The notes: generated from the letters alone by a model not told the origin. 41,803 bases of DNA from Rubrobacter_F sp035642415 (GCA_035642415.1 DASQSI010000213.1:1-41803); one strand, 5' to 3'; positions 8,059 to 16,236 are shown, numbered from the stretch's first letter. Numbers and translations: made by a program.

Positions 8059-8850
8059 GTGGGGGTGCTCGTGCAGGAAGGCAGCCTGTTTCTCAGATTT
8101 CTGGTGTTAGCTCTATTCGCGGCTGCCTTCGTGGCTGGGTGCGGTGCCGGCGGCGAGCAGCCCTCTGAAGAGGGTAGGCAAGGCTGGATCGAGGAACCCT
8201 CAGCGACGGCCGGTGAGCGGGTAGAGATAGGAGGCACCGAGGCCCTCGTGTGGGGCGGGGGGGATTATGGGGTGGTCATGGCTCACGGCGCGTCTTATGA
8301 CGCGGCGAGCTGGGAGGATCAGGCGCAGACGATCGCCGGGAAAGGTATGGTGGCGCTGGCGCCGGAGAATACCTCCACCGAGAACCTTTTGGCCTCTATC
8401 GGATATATGAAGAGAGAGCGCGGGGTTCGGGGCGTGGCGCTCATGGGCGGTAGCGCCGGAGGGAGTGCGGTCCTCCGGGCCACAAAAGAGAACCCCGAGG
8501 CTGTGGACCAACTTATAGTCCTCTCCACCTCAGGAGACGTCTCGGGGTTAGGACTCCAGCCGAAGCTCTTCATAGCAAGCGAGGAGGAGGGCGGCTTCGC
8601 GGAGGAGGCGCGCCGGATGGCGCGGGAAGCGCCTGGTGAGCAGAATGAGGCTCTTATCCTCTCAGGGGACGCTCATGCCCAGGCTATCTTCCAAACCGAA
8701 GAAGGAAATCATCTTATGCGGGCCATACTCAAACGGTTAGAGGAGTACAGGCTAACCGGAAGTGCCACACAAGCACGTGCCGTCCTGGGCGACAACGCCG
8801 CGCATTCTAGCAATGGTATAAATATTCGCCTTCAACGCAACGTCAAGTAG
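8059..8850 (+). CDS. Lipoprotein alpha/beta hydrolase
   Basis: 263 residues if the GTG at 8059 is used; a GTG at 8071 is an alternative. The signal ends in lipobox VAGC (Cys28). The mature part has an alpha/beta-hydrolase core: GVVMAHGASYDAASW (oxyanion strand), GVALMGGSAGGSAVLR with nucleophile Ser in GGSAGG near residues 131-136, and GDAHAQAIFQTEEG supplying the likely catalytic His. It is probably an esterase or dienelactone-hydrolase-like enzyme acting outside the membrane; substrate unknown. The last 30 residues after MRAILKRLEEY look unlike the family and may be read-through past a lost stop. It is divergent from sodC. Confidence 0.8.
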   Translation: MGVLVQEGSLFLRFLVLALFAAAFVAGCGAGGEQPSEEGRQGWIEEPSATAGERVEIGGTEALVWGGGDYGVVMAHGASYDAASWEDQAQTIAGKGMVALAPENTSTENLLASIGYMKRERGVRGVALMGGSAGGSAVLRATKENPEAVDQLIVLSTSGDVSGLGLQPKLFIASEEEGGFAEEARRMAREAPGEQNEALILSGDAHAQAIFQTEEGNHLMRAILKRLEEYRLTGSATQARAVLGDNAAHSSNGINIRLQRNVK

Positions 8851-8892
8851 AACAAAGTTCCGCGATCCACCCCGCGCCCAGCCAAGATATTT

Positions 8893-8925
8893 GAGCCCTC
8901 CTCCTGCAAGGAGGTGGTAGGGCTC
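8893..8925. repeat. Imperfect hairpin at the left inverted-repeat border
   Basis: GAGCCCT and CCTCCT (8893-8905) pair with AGGAGG (8909-8914) and AGGGCTC (8919-8925), with a 4-base bulge on the right side and a 3-base loop. The outer edge of the 138-bp inverted duplication falls inside this fold-back, suggesting the palindrome marks the junction. There is no T-run on either side, so it is a poor terminator. Confidence 0.6.
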
Positions 8926-9045
8926 GCTGCCGAGGTATGGCGAAACCCTCCCCACTAATTTCTGTCGATGGCGACTATACCTTTAGCCCCGTTGTGGCGC
9001 AGCGACCGCAAGGATCCTCCCTCCCCTCAATGCGACAAAGCCTTA
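8908..9045 (-). repeat. 138-bp inverted repeat, left copy
   Basis: This segment is the reverse complement of 10395-10532, with three mismatches that I could find over 138 bases. Its outer 51 bases repeat the last 16 codons plus stop of the LLM oxidoreductase gene (KEVVGLAAEVWRNPPH) in the opposite orientation; the rest repeats that gene's 3-prime flank. Its inner edge starts exactly at the TAA stop codon of the DUF427 gene (9043-9045). Confidence 0.95.
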
Positions 9046-9867
9046 CGACCATTGCGTCTGCGGCCTCGGCTGTATCTCACCATCCACCTCAAGATCCACG
9101 CGCTCGTTAAAGAAGCACAGATAGCCCTCTATCTTCCCGGCTTCCGGGATAGGCTCCTGATAGCTCCAGACGAGATCCTCCACGCGCCCGCCCCCAGTCT
9201 CCACCGACCAATACGACGCGACACCCTTGTACGGGCACTGCGTCTTCGTATCACTGGGGACGAGCAGCTCCTCGCGGACGTCTTCCCGCGGAATATAGTA
9301 GCGTGTCGGTAGGCCGGTCTCGAAGAGGAGCTTTGGCCGATCGGTCTCGGCTACCATCTCACCATTCACCTTAATCTGGACGTGCCGGTCGCTATCCAAG
9401 ACGTCGACCCTGTGGTAGGGATCCCGAGGGTGGACGAAGACCTGTTCAGATTCTTCGTACCACTCACCCATCTTATTCCAATAAAACGCGACGAAGCCGG
9501 AGAGCGGCGGTGCGGAGTCTATGGGCTCCGGGTAGCTCCACGCCGCGTTCTCGGCGACTCGATCCCCAACCCTCACCGACCAGTACGAGGCGTCGCCCTT
9601 GAAGGGACAGTAGGTGGTGTGGTCGCTCTCCTCGAGAAGGTCCATGCGGACGTCTTCTTCGGGGAAGTAGTAGACAGGCAGGTGACCGGTCTCGTGCAGG
9701 AGCTTCACCCCTCGGCTGTCGACGACGGTCTCGCCGTTGAAGGTCACCTGCACCCGTTTGGGGCAGTCTTCGAAGTAGAGGGTGTGAGCCTTCAGCACCG
9801 AGGTGTCGAAGTTAAACGTGCCACTGTGCTTCTCACCGAACGGGCCGGTTCCCTTCGTTAGCGCCAT
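9043..9867 (-). CDS. Tandem DUF427 domain protein
   Basis: 274 residues with two DUF427 domains. The first (about 30-135) has VQVTFNGETVVDSRGVKLL, PVYYFPEEDVRMDLLEESDH and TYCPFKGDASYWSV; the second (about 160-270) has VQIKVNGEMVAETDRPKLL, TRYYIPREDVREELL and TQCPYKGVASYWSV, ending VDLEVDGEIQPRPQTQWS. The family is a small beta-barrel with a conserved CP-(Y/F)-KG motif; its biochemistry is not established. The ATG at 9867 follows AGGAGAACGAT. The stop codon is supplied by the edge of the left inverted repeat, so its 3-prime untranslated region is complementary to the end of the LLM gene's mRNA. Confidence 0.9.
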   Translation of the reverse strand: MALTKGTGPFGEKHSGTFNFDTSVLKAHTLYFEDCPKRVQVTFNGETVVDSRGVKLLHETGHLPVYYFPEEDVRMDLLEESDHTTYCPFKGDASYWSVRVGDRVAENAAWSYPEPIDSAPPLSGFVAFYWNKMGEWYEESEQVFVHPRDPYHRVDVLDSDRHVQIKVNGEMVAETDRPKLLFETGLPTRYYIPREDVREELLVPSDTKTQCPYKGVASYWSVETGGGRVEDLVWSYQEPIPEAGKIEGYLCFFNERVDLEVDGEIQPRPQTQWS

Positions 9868-10008
9868 CTATCGTTCTCCTTTTTGCGTCAATCATACTAA
9901 GCAATCGTCCCATCAGACGGTTTGGATAAGTGTAACCCTCGCCAAGAGGCGCAACGCGCCGGCTTTACGTTTCGAGCGGGTGACAGCAGGCTAGAGTGTC
10001 CAGAAAAA

Positions 10009-10122
10009 TTATGAAGCTGGTACTGTTAGGAGCCATTTACCCTCGGGTTCCTTGCCCGCCCGAGATGCGATCTTGTACTTGAGCAGGGTGTCGCCTTCTA
10101 AACAACCTCCGCAACCAGCCAT
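10009..10122 (-). CDS. Possible 37-aa Cys-rich small protein
   Basis: A short frame, ATG at 10122 to TAA at 10009, encodes MAGCGGCLEG followed by DTLLKYKIASRAGKEPEGKW and LLTVPAS. The N-terminal CGGC and the strand-like remainder look more protein-like than chance. No ribosome site is visible; TATAAA sits just before the ATG, so a leaderless transcript is possible. A palindrome lies upstream at 10130-10144. It lies between the inverted-repeat copies, in the same orientation as the DUF427 and LLM genes. It could still be chance. Confidence 0.3.
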   Translation of the reverse strand: MAGCGGCLEGDTLLKYKIASRAGKEPEGKWLLTVPAS

Positions 10123-10129
10123 TTTTATA

Positions 10130-10144
10130 ATGCTTTGCAAGCAT
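10130..10144. promoter_or_regulatory. Palindrome, candidate operator
   Basis: ATGCTT-TGC-AAGCAT is a perfect 6-bp inverted repeat with a 3-base spacer, 8 bases before the ATG of the 37-codon frame, overlapping where a promoter for that frame would sit. It could be a repressor site; no regulator is identified. Confidence 0.3.
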
Positions 10145-10394
10145 CTATCTTCCCCGGCAGGGCCTTTACCTTACCCGGCGACCTTTGGGCGAGAAGACGA
10201 GACCAGAGCCGCTCTTCTCCTTTAGTCGTTTATCTAAGACTACTGCAGGTTCGGCGCTTCCCAACCGCAAAAGGGGCTGGAGCCCATTATATTAGTAGGA
10301 TCCTGACCCTTCTTATCTATTGGCCTAAACGGTAGACCCTATCCCTAGGCGCAAGCTCAGTGCACCCACAAATCTCGACCGGTCCTAATAGTCT

Positions 10395-10532
10395 TAAGGC
10401 TTTGTCGCATTGAGGGGAGGGAGGATCCTTGCGGTCGTTGCGCCACAACGGGGCTAAAGGTATAGTCGCGATCGGCAGAAATTAGTGGGGAGGGTTTCGC
10501 CATACCTCGGCAGCGAGCCCTACCACCTCCTT
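10395..10532 (+). repeat. 138-bp inverted repeat, right copy
   Basis: Partner of 8908-9045 in the opposite orientation; the copies are separated by 1,349 bp. This copy covers the 3-prime end of the intact LLM oxidoreductase gene (10482-10532) and 87 bp beyond its stop. Because the coding part is in its natural gene here, this is probably the parental copy. Confidence 0.95.
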
Positions 10533-11369
10533 ATAGCGACCGATAGCCTCTATATGCTCTTCAGGCGAGCGTAACCCCGCGTTCATCGTGTTGACCGATA
10601 TGTGCGTTGCTCCAAGGAAGCGCCACGCTTCAGTCTGGGCAGCCCACTTCTCAGGCGGTACTCTGCCCACATCTATGCGCGCTTCGATGCCCACCGACTT
10701 CGGATCCCGGCCTGCCTCCTCGGCGTACCGGCGCAGTCGCTCGATCGAGTCTCGCATGGGCTCGTCTGGTGGCCCGAGCGGGAACCAACCGTCGGCCACT
10801 CGGGCGGTTCTGCGCAACCCCACGTCTGCGATGGCACCTATCCACACGGGGATGGGGCGTTGCACCGGCAGGGGGTTGATACCGGCCTCGGTAATGCGGT
10901 GGTACTTGCCTCTATAGCTGACCACGTCTAGGCTCCAAAGCTGCCGCATAACTTCTATTTGCTCCTCGATCCGAGCACCGCGCGTTCGGAAGTTCTCGCC
11001 TAGCGCCTCGTACTCCACCTGGTTCCAGCCGACCCCGACGCCGAGACGCAACCGCCCACTGCTCAGGACATCTACCTCGGCGGCCTGTTTTGCTGCAAGC
11101 ACGGTCTGCCGCTGGGGCAAGACGATAACGCCGGTGACGAGTCCAACCCGCTTGGTAATACCGGCCATGTAGCCGAAGAGCACAAACGGTTCGTGGAACA
11201 TTGATTTGTGGGTATAACCGCGCCACCCTTCTCGGTGGGTTGGATCTGCCCCAACCACGTGGTCGTAGGCAAGGATATGCGCGTAGCCCAGGTCCTCCGC
11301 AGCCTGGGCATAATCACGTATGGCAATCGGGTCTGTACCTATCTCCGTCTGCGGGAAGGTAACTCCCAC
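10482..11369 (-). CDS. LLM-class F420-dependent oxidoreductase
   Basis: 295 residues forming a luciferase-like TIM barrel. Visible family features are GVTFPQTEIG at strand 1, HILAYDHVVGADP, MAGITKRVGLVTGVIVLP, QAAEVDVLSSGRLRLGVGVG followed by WN, and IPVWIGA with RVADGWFP. The GVGVGWN segment and the TxRVxLxTGVxVLP pattern are typical of the F420-using actinobacterial branch rather than FMN monooxygenases, but the cofactor is inferred. The substrate is unknown. The GTG start has AGGAGG 11 bases upstream. Its last 16 codons are duplicated in inverse orientation at 8908-8958. Confidence 0.88.
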   Translation of the reverse strand: MGVTFPQTEIGTDPIAIRDYAQAAEDLGYAHILAYDHVVGADPTHREGWRGYTHKSMFHEPFVLFGYMAGITKRVGLVTGVIVLPQRQTVLAAKQAAEVDVLSSGRLRLGVGVGWNQVEYEALGENFRTRGARIEEQIEVMRQLWSLDVVSYRGKYHRITEAGINPLPVQRPIPVWIGAIADVGLRRTARVADGWFPLGPPDEPMRDSIERLRRYAEEAGRDPKSVGIEARIDVGRVPPEKWAAQTEAWRFLGATHISVNTMNAGLRSPEEHIEAIGRYKEVVGLAAEVWRNPPH

Positions 11370-11671
11370 TGCATGTGCTACCTCCTCTCGCCTACTGAAT
11401 AGTTAGTTGTGGCGTTCAGCCCTTGCCGCTGTACTGTATCGCACGTCGTGCCTGTCTTCTGACGTTCGCTCCATCCAGCCTATGAGAGTTCACCGGCGTT
11501 ACTGTAGAACCTCGTATAAGAGAGCTTTTGCCGGTTTTAACGACTCCGGTCTGATAAGTAGCGAAGCGAGGTCGCTAGCGATCCTCATCCTGATAGCCGC
11601 TTCCATGAACATCATAATGTCTTGCAGCAGTGCTAATGTGCGTTACGACCATACAGGAGGATTCGTACCTT

Positions 11672-12445
11672 ATGAGAGAGCTAGAAGTAGCGATTGCAGC
11701 GGCTCAGGCAGCAGGCGAGGTGTTGCGAAAGGGTTTTGGTCGGGACCAGAACATCAGGTACAAAGGAGAGGTGGACCTCGTCACCGAAGCGGACGAGAAG
11801 GCTGAGCAGAAGATTAAGGAGGTGCTTCAGGAAGCTTTTCCTACCTACGAGATACTGACCGAAGAGAGCGGAAGGCTTGAAGGCGAGGGTGAGGACTGCT
11901 GGATCGTCGATCCGTTGGATGGCACTACTAACTACGCCCACGAACTGCCGATCTTCGCTGCCTCCATAGCACTAGAGAGGGAAAGCGAGGTGGTCTTGGG
12001 CGTGGTGCACGACCCTATGGCGCAGGAGACGTACGTGGCCAGGCGTGGCAGCGGCGCCACTCTCAACGGCCAGAGCATACGGGTGTCCGATACCGACGAG
12101 CTAATACAGGCGCTGCTGGCGACCGGTTTTCCTTACGACCGCCAGGATATGCAGCCTACCCTCGACCTCTTTGGCCGCTTCGCGGTGCTTAGCCAGAGTA
12201 TGAGGCGGTTAGGCTCCGCCGCGCTCGACCTTTGCTATGTGGCTGCAGGACGGCTTGACGGGTACTACGAACGTGGCGTGTGGCCTTGGGACATCGCAGC
12301 GGGTGCTCTAATACTCGAGGAGGCTGGCGGTAAGGTCACAGACTATCAAGGGCGCAGGCTCGACCTGGAGGGCAGAGAGATAGTAGCAAGCAATGGCCGG
12401 CTGCATCCTCTGCTCATACGCGTCACGCGGGGGAATCACAGCTAG
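11672..12445 (+). CDS. Inositol monophosphatase family protein
   Basis: 257 residues from the ATG at 11672 (AGGAGG 10 bases upstream; an earlier in-frame ATG lacks a site). It is a complete Mg-dependent FIG-superfamily phosphatase: VDLVTEADEKAEQ near residue 35, LTEESG near 68, the metal site WIVDPLDGTTNYAH near 82-95, and WPWDIAAGALILEEAGG near 205-220. Members hydrolyse inositol-1-phosphate or related sugar phosphates, sometimes histidinol phosphate or fructose-1,6-bisphosphate; the choice cannot be made here. It stands alone between the LLM gene and a decayed tRNA. Confidence 0.9.
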   Translation: MRELEVAIAAAQAAGEVLRKGFGRDQNIRYKGEVDLVTEADEKAEQKIKEVLQEAFPTYEILTEESGRLEGEGEDCWIVDPLDGTTNYAHELPIFAASIALERESEVVLGVVHDPMAQETYVARRGSGATLNGQSIRVSDTDELIQALLATGFPYDRQDMQPTLDLFGRFAVLSQSMRRLGSAALDLCYVAAGRLDGYYERGVWPWDIAAGALILEEAGGKVTDYQGRRLDLEGREIVASNGRLHPLLIRVTRGNHS

Positions 12446-12523
12446 GCAAAGCACCGGCACAGTTGTTGTAACGTCTCTCTTTAGGTTCTGCGTTTTTCCT
12501 ATAGGTCCCCACAAAAACGAAAA

Positions 12524-12596
12524 GAGCCGCCGAGCGGACTCGAATCGCTGATCTGCTCATTACGAATGCGCTTCCACATGCCTGCCCCTATGCCTC
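12524..12596 (-). pseudogene. Decayed tRNA-Thr (anticodon CGT)
   Basis: On the minus strand the 3-prime half is clear: an anticodon arm GCGCA-TTCGTAA-TGAGC (anticodon CGT, 4 of 5 pairs), a variable region, a T arm AGCGA-TTCGAGT-CCGCT (4 of 5 pairs) and the 3-prime acceptor strand GGCGGCTC, followed by a T-rich run like a terminator. The 5-prime half is degraded: the acceptor strand pairs poorly and the D arm has lost its consensus. It is a relic of a threonine tRNA, through decay or partial duplication; tRNA genes are common integration sites, so it may mark an old insertion. Confidence 0.6.
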
Positions 12597-12930
12597 TTTG
12601 TTCAAAAATATACTGCAAACAGACCACATTTTTGTCCAGTATGTTTCTGATTGTTTGTCACCGTTCGTGGTGGGTTGGTGTACACCACGAGCGCTCGCAA
12701 GACGTTGACAACGGGTGCCAAGGCGGCTCACCTCTAGGCTAATATGGTTCCAATAACGTTGAAACTGCCCTCTTCCCAGCTCTCGTTATCTCACTCACTC
12801 GAAGAGCTACAACATAAAGACGCCCATCACGGGACGGAAGTGCTGAAGTCGGCAAGGGCAGGGATAACCCCGCAACCTTGGGGTGGATGGCGAAGCGTGG
12901 CCGAGACCGTGGACGCGCTGGTCGTAGGGC
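12597..12930. other. Intergenic stretch, no gene recognised
   Basis: About 330 bp between the tRNA relic and the VOC gene. A rightward frame of 74 codons (12744-12968) runs into the 3-prime end of the VOC gene on the other strand; it has no ribosome site and no recognisable motif. Nothing else is supported. Confidence 0.5.
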
Positions 12931-13377
12931 TTAGTCCGAGGCCAGGCCCTTCTTTCGCAGCTCTTTGAGGGCTTCCTCCGTCTTCTTTAGATGCCCGAGT
13001 CCCATGCCGCGCAGCACGTTAGGGGCCTTGGTGAACTGTATCTCGCCATACTCGACCACCTGCCAGCGATTGCCCCAAGGATCGAGGAAGTCCAAGCCCC
13101 TTCCCGGTAGGATCTCGACTCCCATCTCTTTAAGCGCGCGGCGGATAGTCCTTTTGCTGTCCACCACCATCCCGATATGGCGGTGGTCGTCCGGCGTCTG
13201 CGTCCTGCCCTCGGAGAGGGCGAGGAACTGGTCGCCGGCGTCGATGAACGCCATTCCGGGGCCGCGCCCACGCAACTTTATCTCGAAGAGGCGCCCATAG
13301 AACTCCAGGGCTTCCTCGATGTCGCCGACCTCGAGGGCGACATGGTTGAACCCGACCAGCCTGGCGCGAGACGTCAT
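12931..13377 (-). CDS. VOC (glyoxalase-like) family protein
   Basis: 148 residues. Two beta-alpha-beta-beta-beta modules: FNHVALEVGDIEEALEFYGR at the N-terminus (His in FNHVAL) and HRHIGMVVDSKRTIRRALKE in the middle, then GRGLDFLDPWGNRWQVVEYG, which supplies the usual C-terminal metal-ligand Glu. VOC proteins include isomerases, dioxygenases and resistance proteins; the reaction here is unknown. It starts 9 bp after leuD and is co-directional, so it is probably the last gene of the leucine operon. That hints at a link to leucine intermediates or by-products. Confidence 0.82.
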   Translation of the reverse strand: MTSRARLVGFNHVALEVGDIEEALEFYGRLFEIKLRGRGPGMAFIDAGDQFLALSEGRTQTPDDHRHIGMVVDSKRTIRRALKEMGVEILPGRGLDFLDPWGNRWQVVEYGEIQFTKAPNVLRGMGLGHLKKTEEALKELRKKGLASD

Positions 13378-13386
13378 GGCTCTCTG

Positions 13387-13974
13387 TTAGAGCATGCTCG
13401 GCAGATAGGAAGGGCGTGATCGCTCAAAGGCTTCAAGGTCGGCCTCGTGCGTCAGCGTCAGACCGATGTCGTCGAGGCCGTTGAGGAGCCGGTGGCGGGT
13501 GAAGTCGTCGATCTCAAAGGTTGCCTCCACACCGGGCCCGGTCACGGTGCGCTCCCCGAGGTCCACGGTTACCACGGCCTTCGGATCGGCGCGCACGGCG
13601 TCGAGGAGCTTCCTCACCGTTTCTTGCGCCAGCTCGACGGCGAGGAGCCCTATTTTCGCGCAGTTGTTCTTGAAGATGTCGGCGAAGGAGGGCGCGATGA
13701 TGGCGCCGAAACCGTAGTCTTGCAGAGCCCACGGCGCGTGCTCCCGGCTGGAACCGCAGCCGAAGTTCTCGCCCGCGAGGAGCACTACGGCACCCTTGTG
13801 CTCAGGGCGGTTCATCACGAAGTCGGGGTCGTCGCGCCACCCAGAGAAGAGGAACCGGCCGAAGCCGGTGCGTTCAATGCGCTTGAGGGCGTCGCTCGGT
13901 ACGATCTGGTCGGTGTCGACGTCGGAATAACCTAGAGGGAGGGCTTTCCCGGAGACACGCTTTACCGGATCCAT
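13387..13974 (-). CDS. leuD: 3-isopropylmalate dehydratase small subunit
   Basis: 195 residues, normal length. It has the swivel-domain motif GYSDVDTDQIVPSDALKRIE, then NRPEHKGAVVLLAGENFGCG continuing into SSREHAPWAL, the family signature. With LeuC it isomerises 2-isopropylmalate to 3-isopropylmalate in leucine biosynthesis, in the cytoplasm. The ATG at 13974 overlaps the leuC stop by one base (TAATG), so the subunits are translationally coupled. It is followed by the VOC gene after 9 bp. Confidence 0.96.
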   Translation of the reverse strand: MDPVKRVSGKALPLGYSDVDTDQIVPSDALKRIERTGFGRFLFSGWRDDPDFVMNRPEHKGAVVLLAGENFGCGSSREHAPWALQDYGFGAIIAPSFADIFKNNCAKIGLLAVELAQETVRKLLDAVRADPKAVVTVDLGERTVTGPGVEATFEIDDFTRHRLLNGLDDIGLTLTHEADLEAFERSRPSYLPSML

Positions 13975-15377
13975 TACCCCACCTCCAAGGGAACGCCAAG
14001 GTCCGACGGTGAAGCGAAGCGGCCCATCACGGCGGTCGCTGCGGCGACGACGGGGCTCACAAGGTGGGTGCGACCACCCTTACCCTGCCGACCCTCGAAG
14101 TTGCGGTTGGAGGTCGAGGCGCAGCGCTCGCCCGGCTGCAGGATATCGGGGTTCATCCCAAGACACATCGAGCACCCGGCGTTCCGCCACTCGAACCCGG
14201 CCTCTTCAAAGATCTCATCCAAACCCTCTTCCTCGGCCTGCTTCTTCACGCGCATGGAGCCGGGAACGACGAGCGCCCGGATGCCCTCCTTGACTTTGTG
14301 GCCTTCGAGGACTGCGGCCGCGGCGCGGAGATCCTCGATGCGGGCGTTGGTACAGGAGCCCAGGAATACGGTGTCCACCTCGATCTCACGTATCGGCGCC
14401 CCCGGCACGAGCCCCATGTACTTCAGGGCCCGCTCGTGCCCCTCGTGCTCGGGCTCGGGGACGGTACCGTCGAGCGGGACGGTTTGCGCCGGAGTAGTGC
14501 CCCAGGAGACATACGGCACCAGCTCTTTAGCCTGGATAACGACCTCTTTGTCGAACTCCGCGCCCTCATCGGTCTTGAGCGTCTGCCAGTCCTCGATGGC
14601 CCTCTCCCAATCCTCGCCTTTCGGGGCGTGTGGCCTGCCCTCGAGGTACTCGAAGGTGGTCTCGTCCGGGGCAATGAGGCCTGCGCGGGCGCCGCCCTCG
14701 ATGGACATGTTGCAGACGGTCATGCGGCCTTCCATCGAGAGAGAGCGCACCGCCTCTCCCCTATATTCGATGACGTGGCCGACCCCGCCGCCGGTCCCGA
14801 TCCTATTAAGGATGCCGAGCATGAGATCCTTGGCGCTCACGTCCGCGGGCAGCTCGCCTTCGACGGTTACGGCCATGGTCTTGGGTCTGCGCTGTGGCAG
14901 CGTCTGGGTGGCGAGAACGTGCTCGACCTCGCTCGTCCCGATACCGAACGCGAGAGCGCCGAACGCGCCATGGGTTGCGGTGTGGGAGTCGCCGCAGACT
15001 ATGAGGAGCCCCGGCTGCGTGAGCCCCATTTCGGGACCGATGATGTGGACGATGCCCTGGTCGATGGACCCCCACGGATGTAACCGTATGCCGAACTCCT
15101 CGCAGTTCTTTCTCAGGGCCTCCATCTGTCTGGCCGAGACCTCGTCCCCCACCGGCAACCCCAGACCGGTGGTAGGCACGTTGTGGTCCATCGTAGCAAG
15201 GGTGAGATCCGGGCGACGTACTTTGCGATCCGCGAGCCTCAAGCCCTCGAACGCCTGAGGAGAGGTTACTTCGTGGACGAGGTGGAGATCCACGTAAAGG
15301 AGGTCCGGCTCGCCTTCGGCACTGCGTACCACGTGCCGAGCCCATACCTTCTCTACCAGCGTTTTCGGATGGTTCAT
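13974..15377 (-). CDS. leuC: 3-isopropylmalate dehydratase large subunit
   Basis: 467 residues of the aconitase superfamily, bacterial LeuC type. Visible features are DLHLVHEVTSPQAFEGL, the active-site region TMDHNVPT, GIVHIIGPEMGLTQPG, and CGDSHTATHGAFGALAFGIG. The three cluster cysteines appear as LGSCTNARIEDL and GCSMCLGMNPD. It holds the 4Fe-4S cluster of isopropylmalate isomerase. It overlaps the upstream methyltransferase gene by 4 bases (ATGA) and leuD by one, so the three are one transcript. An IclR regulator gene lies divergently upstream of the operon, as in the LtbR / NdgR arrangement of other actinobacteria. Confidence 0.97.
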   Translation of the reverse strand: MNHPKTLVEKVWARHVVRSAEGEPDLLYVDLHLVHEVTSPQAFEGLRLADRKVRRPDLTLATMDHNVPTTGLGLPVGDEVSARQMEALRKNCEEFGIRLHPWGSIDQGIVHIIGPEMGLTQPGLLIVCGDSHTATHGAFGALAFGIGTSEVEHVLATQTLPQRRPKTMAVTVEGELPADVSAKDLMLGILNRIGTGGGVGHVIEYRGEAVRSLSMEGRMTVCNMSIEGGARAGLIAPDETTFEYLEGRPHAPKGEDWERAIEDWQTLKTDEGAEFDKEVVIQAKELVPYVSWGTTPAQTVPLDGTVPEPEHEGHERALKYMGLVPGAPIREIEVDTVFLGSCTNARIEDLRAAAAVLEGHKVKEGIRALVVPGSMRVKKQAEEEGLDEIFEEAGFEWRNAGCSMCLGMNPDILQPGERCASTSNRNFEGRQGKGGRTHLVSPVVAAATAVMGRFASPSDLGVPLEVG

Positions 15378-16213
15378 GCTTTCTCCTCTATTTCGTCGCC
15401 CCGCATAATGTACGCTGACTCCGCCAACCCGGAACGGGTCGCCAAGATGTTTAGCCGGACATAGTCCAGGACAGGTGGGTCTTCCACGGCCGAGATCTTT
15501 GTGGCCACCGCTGCGGCGAAGGGTTCGCGGTCCTCCTCCGGTAACCTCTGGAGGTGCTGGCCCAGCACCACCGTTTTAAGGAAGCGGGTCAGTTTATCAA
15601 CGGAGTCGAACCTCGTGGGTTCTTCGTGCAGCCAGGTTTCGACATCCTCGAACCCAGCATTCTCAAGACGAACCCTGGTCGTCTCTGCATCGGCATACTC
15701 CTTGTTATCCTCCCAACCCTCGAAGCACTCCCGGAAGCGCTCCTCCCCCATGACCTCCTCCGTGGCACTCGTCGCCCGGAAGATGTTACCCGCACCACCG
15801 CACTGCGCCACCAGCCGACCTCCCGGCTTCAAGGCCTGTGCCAGCCGATCGAAGAGACGTTCGTGGTCCTTTATCCAATGAAAGGTGGCGGTGGAGAAGA
15901 TCAGGTCAACCGGCCGCTCGACCTCTAACCGGAGAAGATTCGAACGCTCAACTCGAACCCGTGGGTCCCCGGCGAAGCGATGGGCAGCGGCCTCTACCAT
16001 CGCCTTCGAGCCGTCTACGGCCAGTACCGCCCCCGCAGGTATGTGTCGCAGAAGAAGCTCTGTCACCCTGCCGGTCCCGCACCCCGCGTCTATGGCAACC
16101 TCGTTTCCCCTTAAGGTTTGACGTTCCAGGAAGAGCTCCAGAAGGTTCGCGCCCCAACCGGTCTGCGGCGCGGATAGCGCCTCGTACTCGGCGGCGTCCC
16201 ATTCGAGCGTCAA
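15374..16213 (-). CDS. SAM-dependent methyltransferase, trans-aconitate methyltransferase-like
   Basis: 279 residues. Motif I is EVAIDAGCGTGRVTELLLRH (near 38-57), motif II LAVDGSKAMVEAA, and the motif III/IV region DLIFSTATFHWIKDHERLFD then LKPGGRLVAQCGG. FSTATFHWI..H..LF resembles the trans-aconitate methyltransferase (Tam) group more than generic UbiE enzymes. It is the first gene of the leuCD operon, overlapping leuC by 4 bases, and faces the IclR regulator across 53 bp. Placement next to an aconitase-family enzyme suggests methylation of a carboxylate intermediate or by-product of the isopropylmalate reaction (Tam and yeast Tmt1 methylate such acids). That role is inference. Confidence 0.85.
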   Translation of the reverse strand: MTLEWDAAEYEALSAPQTGWGANLLELFLERQTLRGNEVAIDAGCGTGRVTELLLRHIPAGAVLAVDGSKAMVEAAAHRFAGDPRVRVERSNLLRLEVERPVDLIFSTATFHWIKDHERLFDRLAQALKPGGRLVAQCGGAGNIFRATSATEEVMGEERFRECFEGWEDNKEYADAETTRVRLENAGFEDVETWLHEEPTRFDSVDKLTRFLKTVVLGQHLQRLPEEDREPFAAAVATKISAVEDPPVLDYVRLNILATRSGLAESAYIMRGDEIEEKA

Positions 16214-16236
16214 GCTTCCCTACCCTTCTTGCTTTG

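Noticed and set aside
12744..12968. 74-codon rightward frame before the VOC gene
   Set aside because: No ribosome site, and its last 13 codons lie antisense to the VOC gene; no motif.
14064..15258. Long plus-strand frames (339 and 396 codons) across leuC
   Set aside because: They are antisense to an unmistakable leuC; long opposite frames are expected in GC-rich genes.
13466..16121. CRISPR array, insertion sequence or transposase in the window
   Set aside because: No regular spaced repeats, no transposase-like protein and no short terminal repeats with target duplication were seen anywhere; the only long repeat is the 138-bp inverted pair at 8908/10395.
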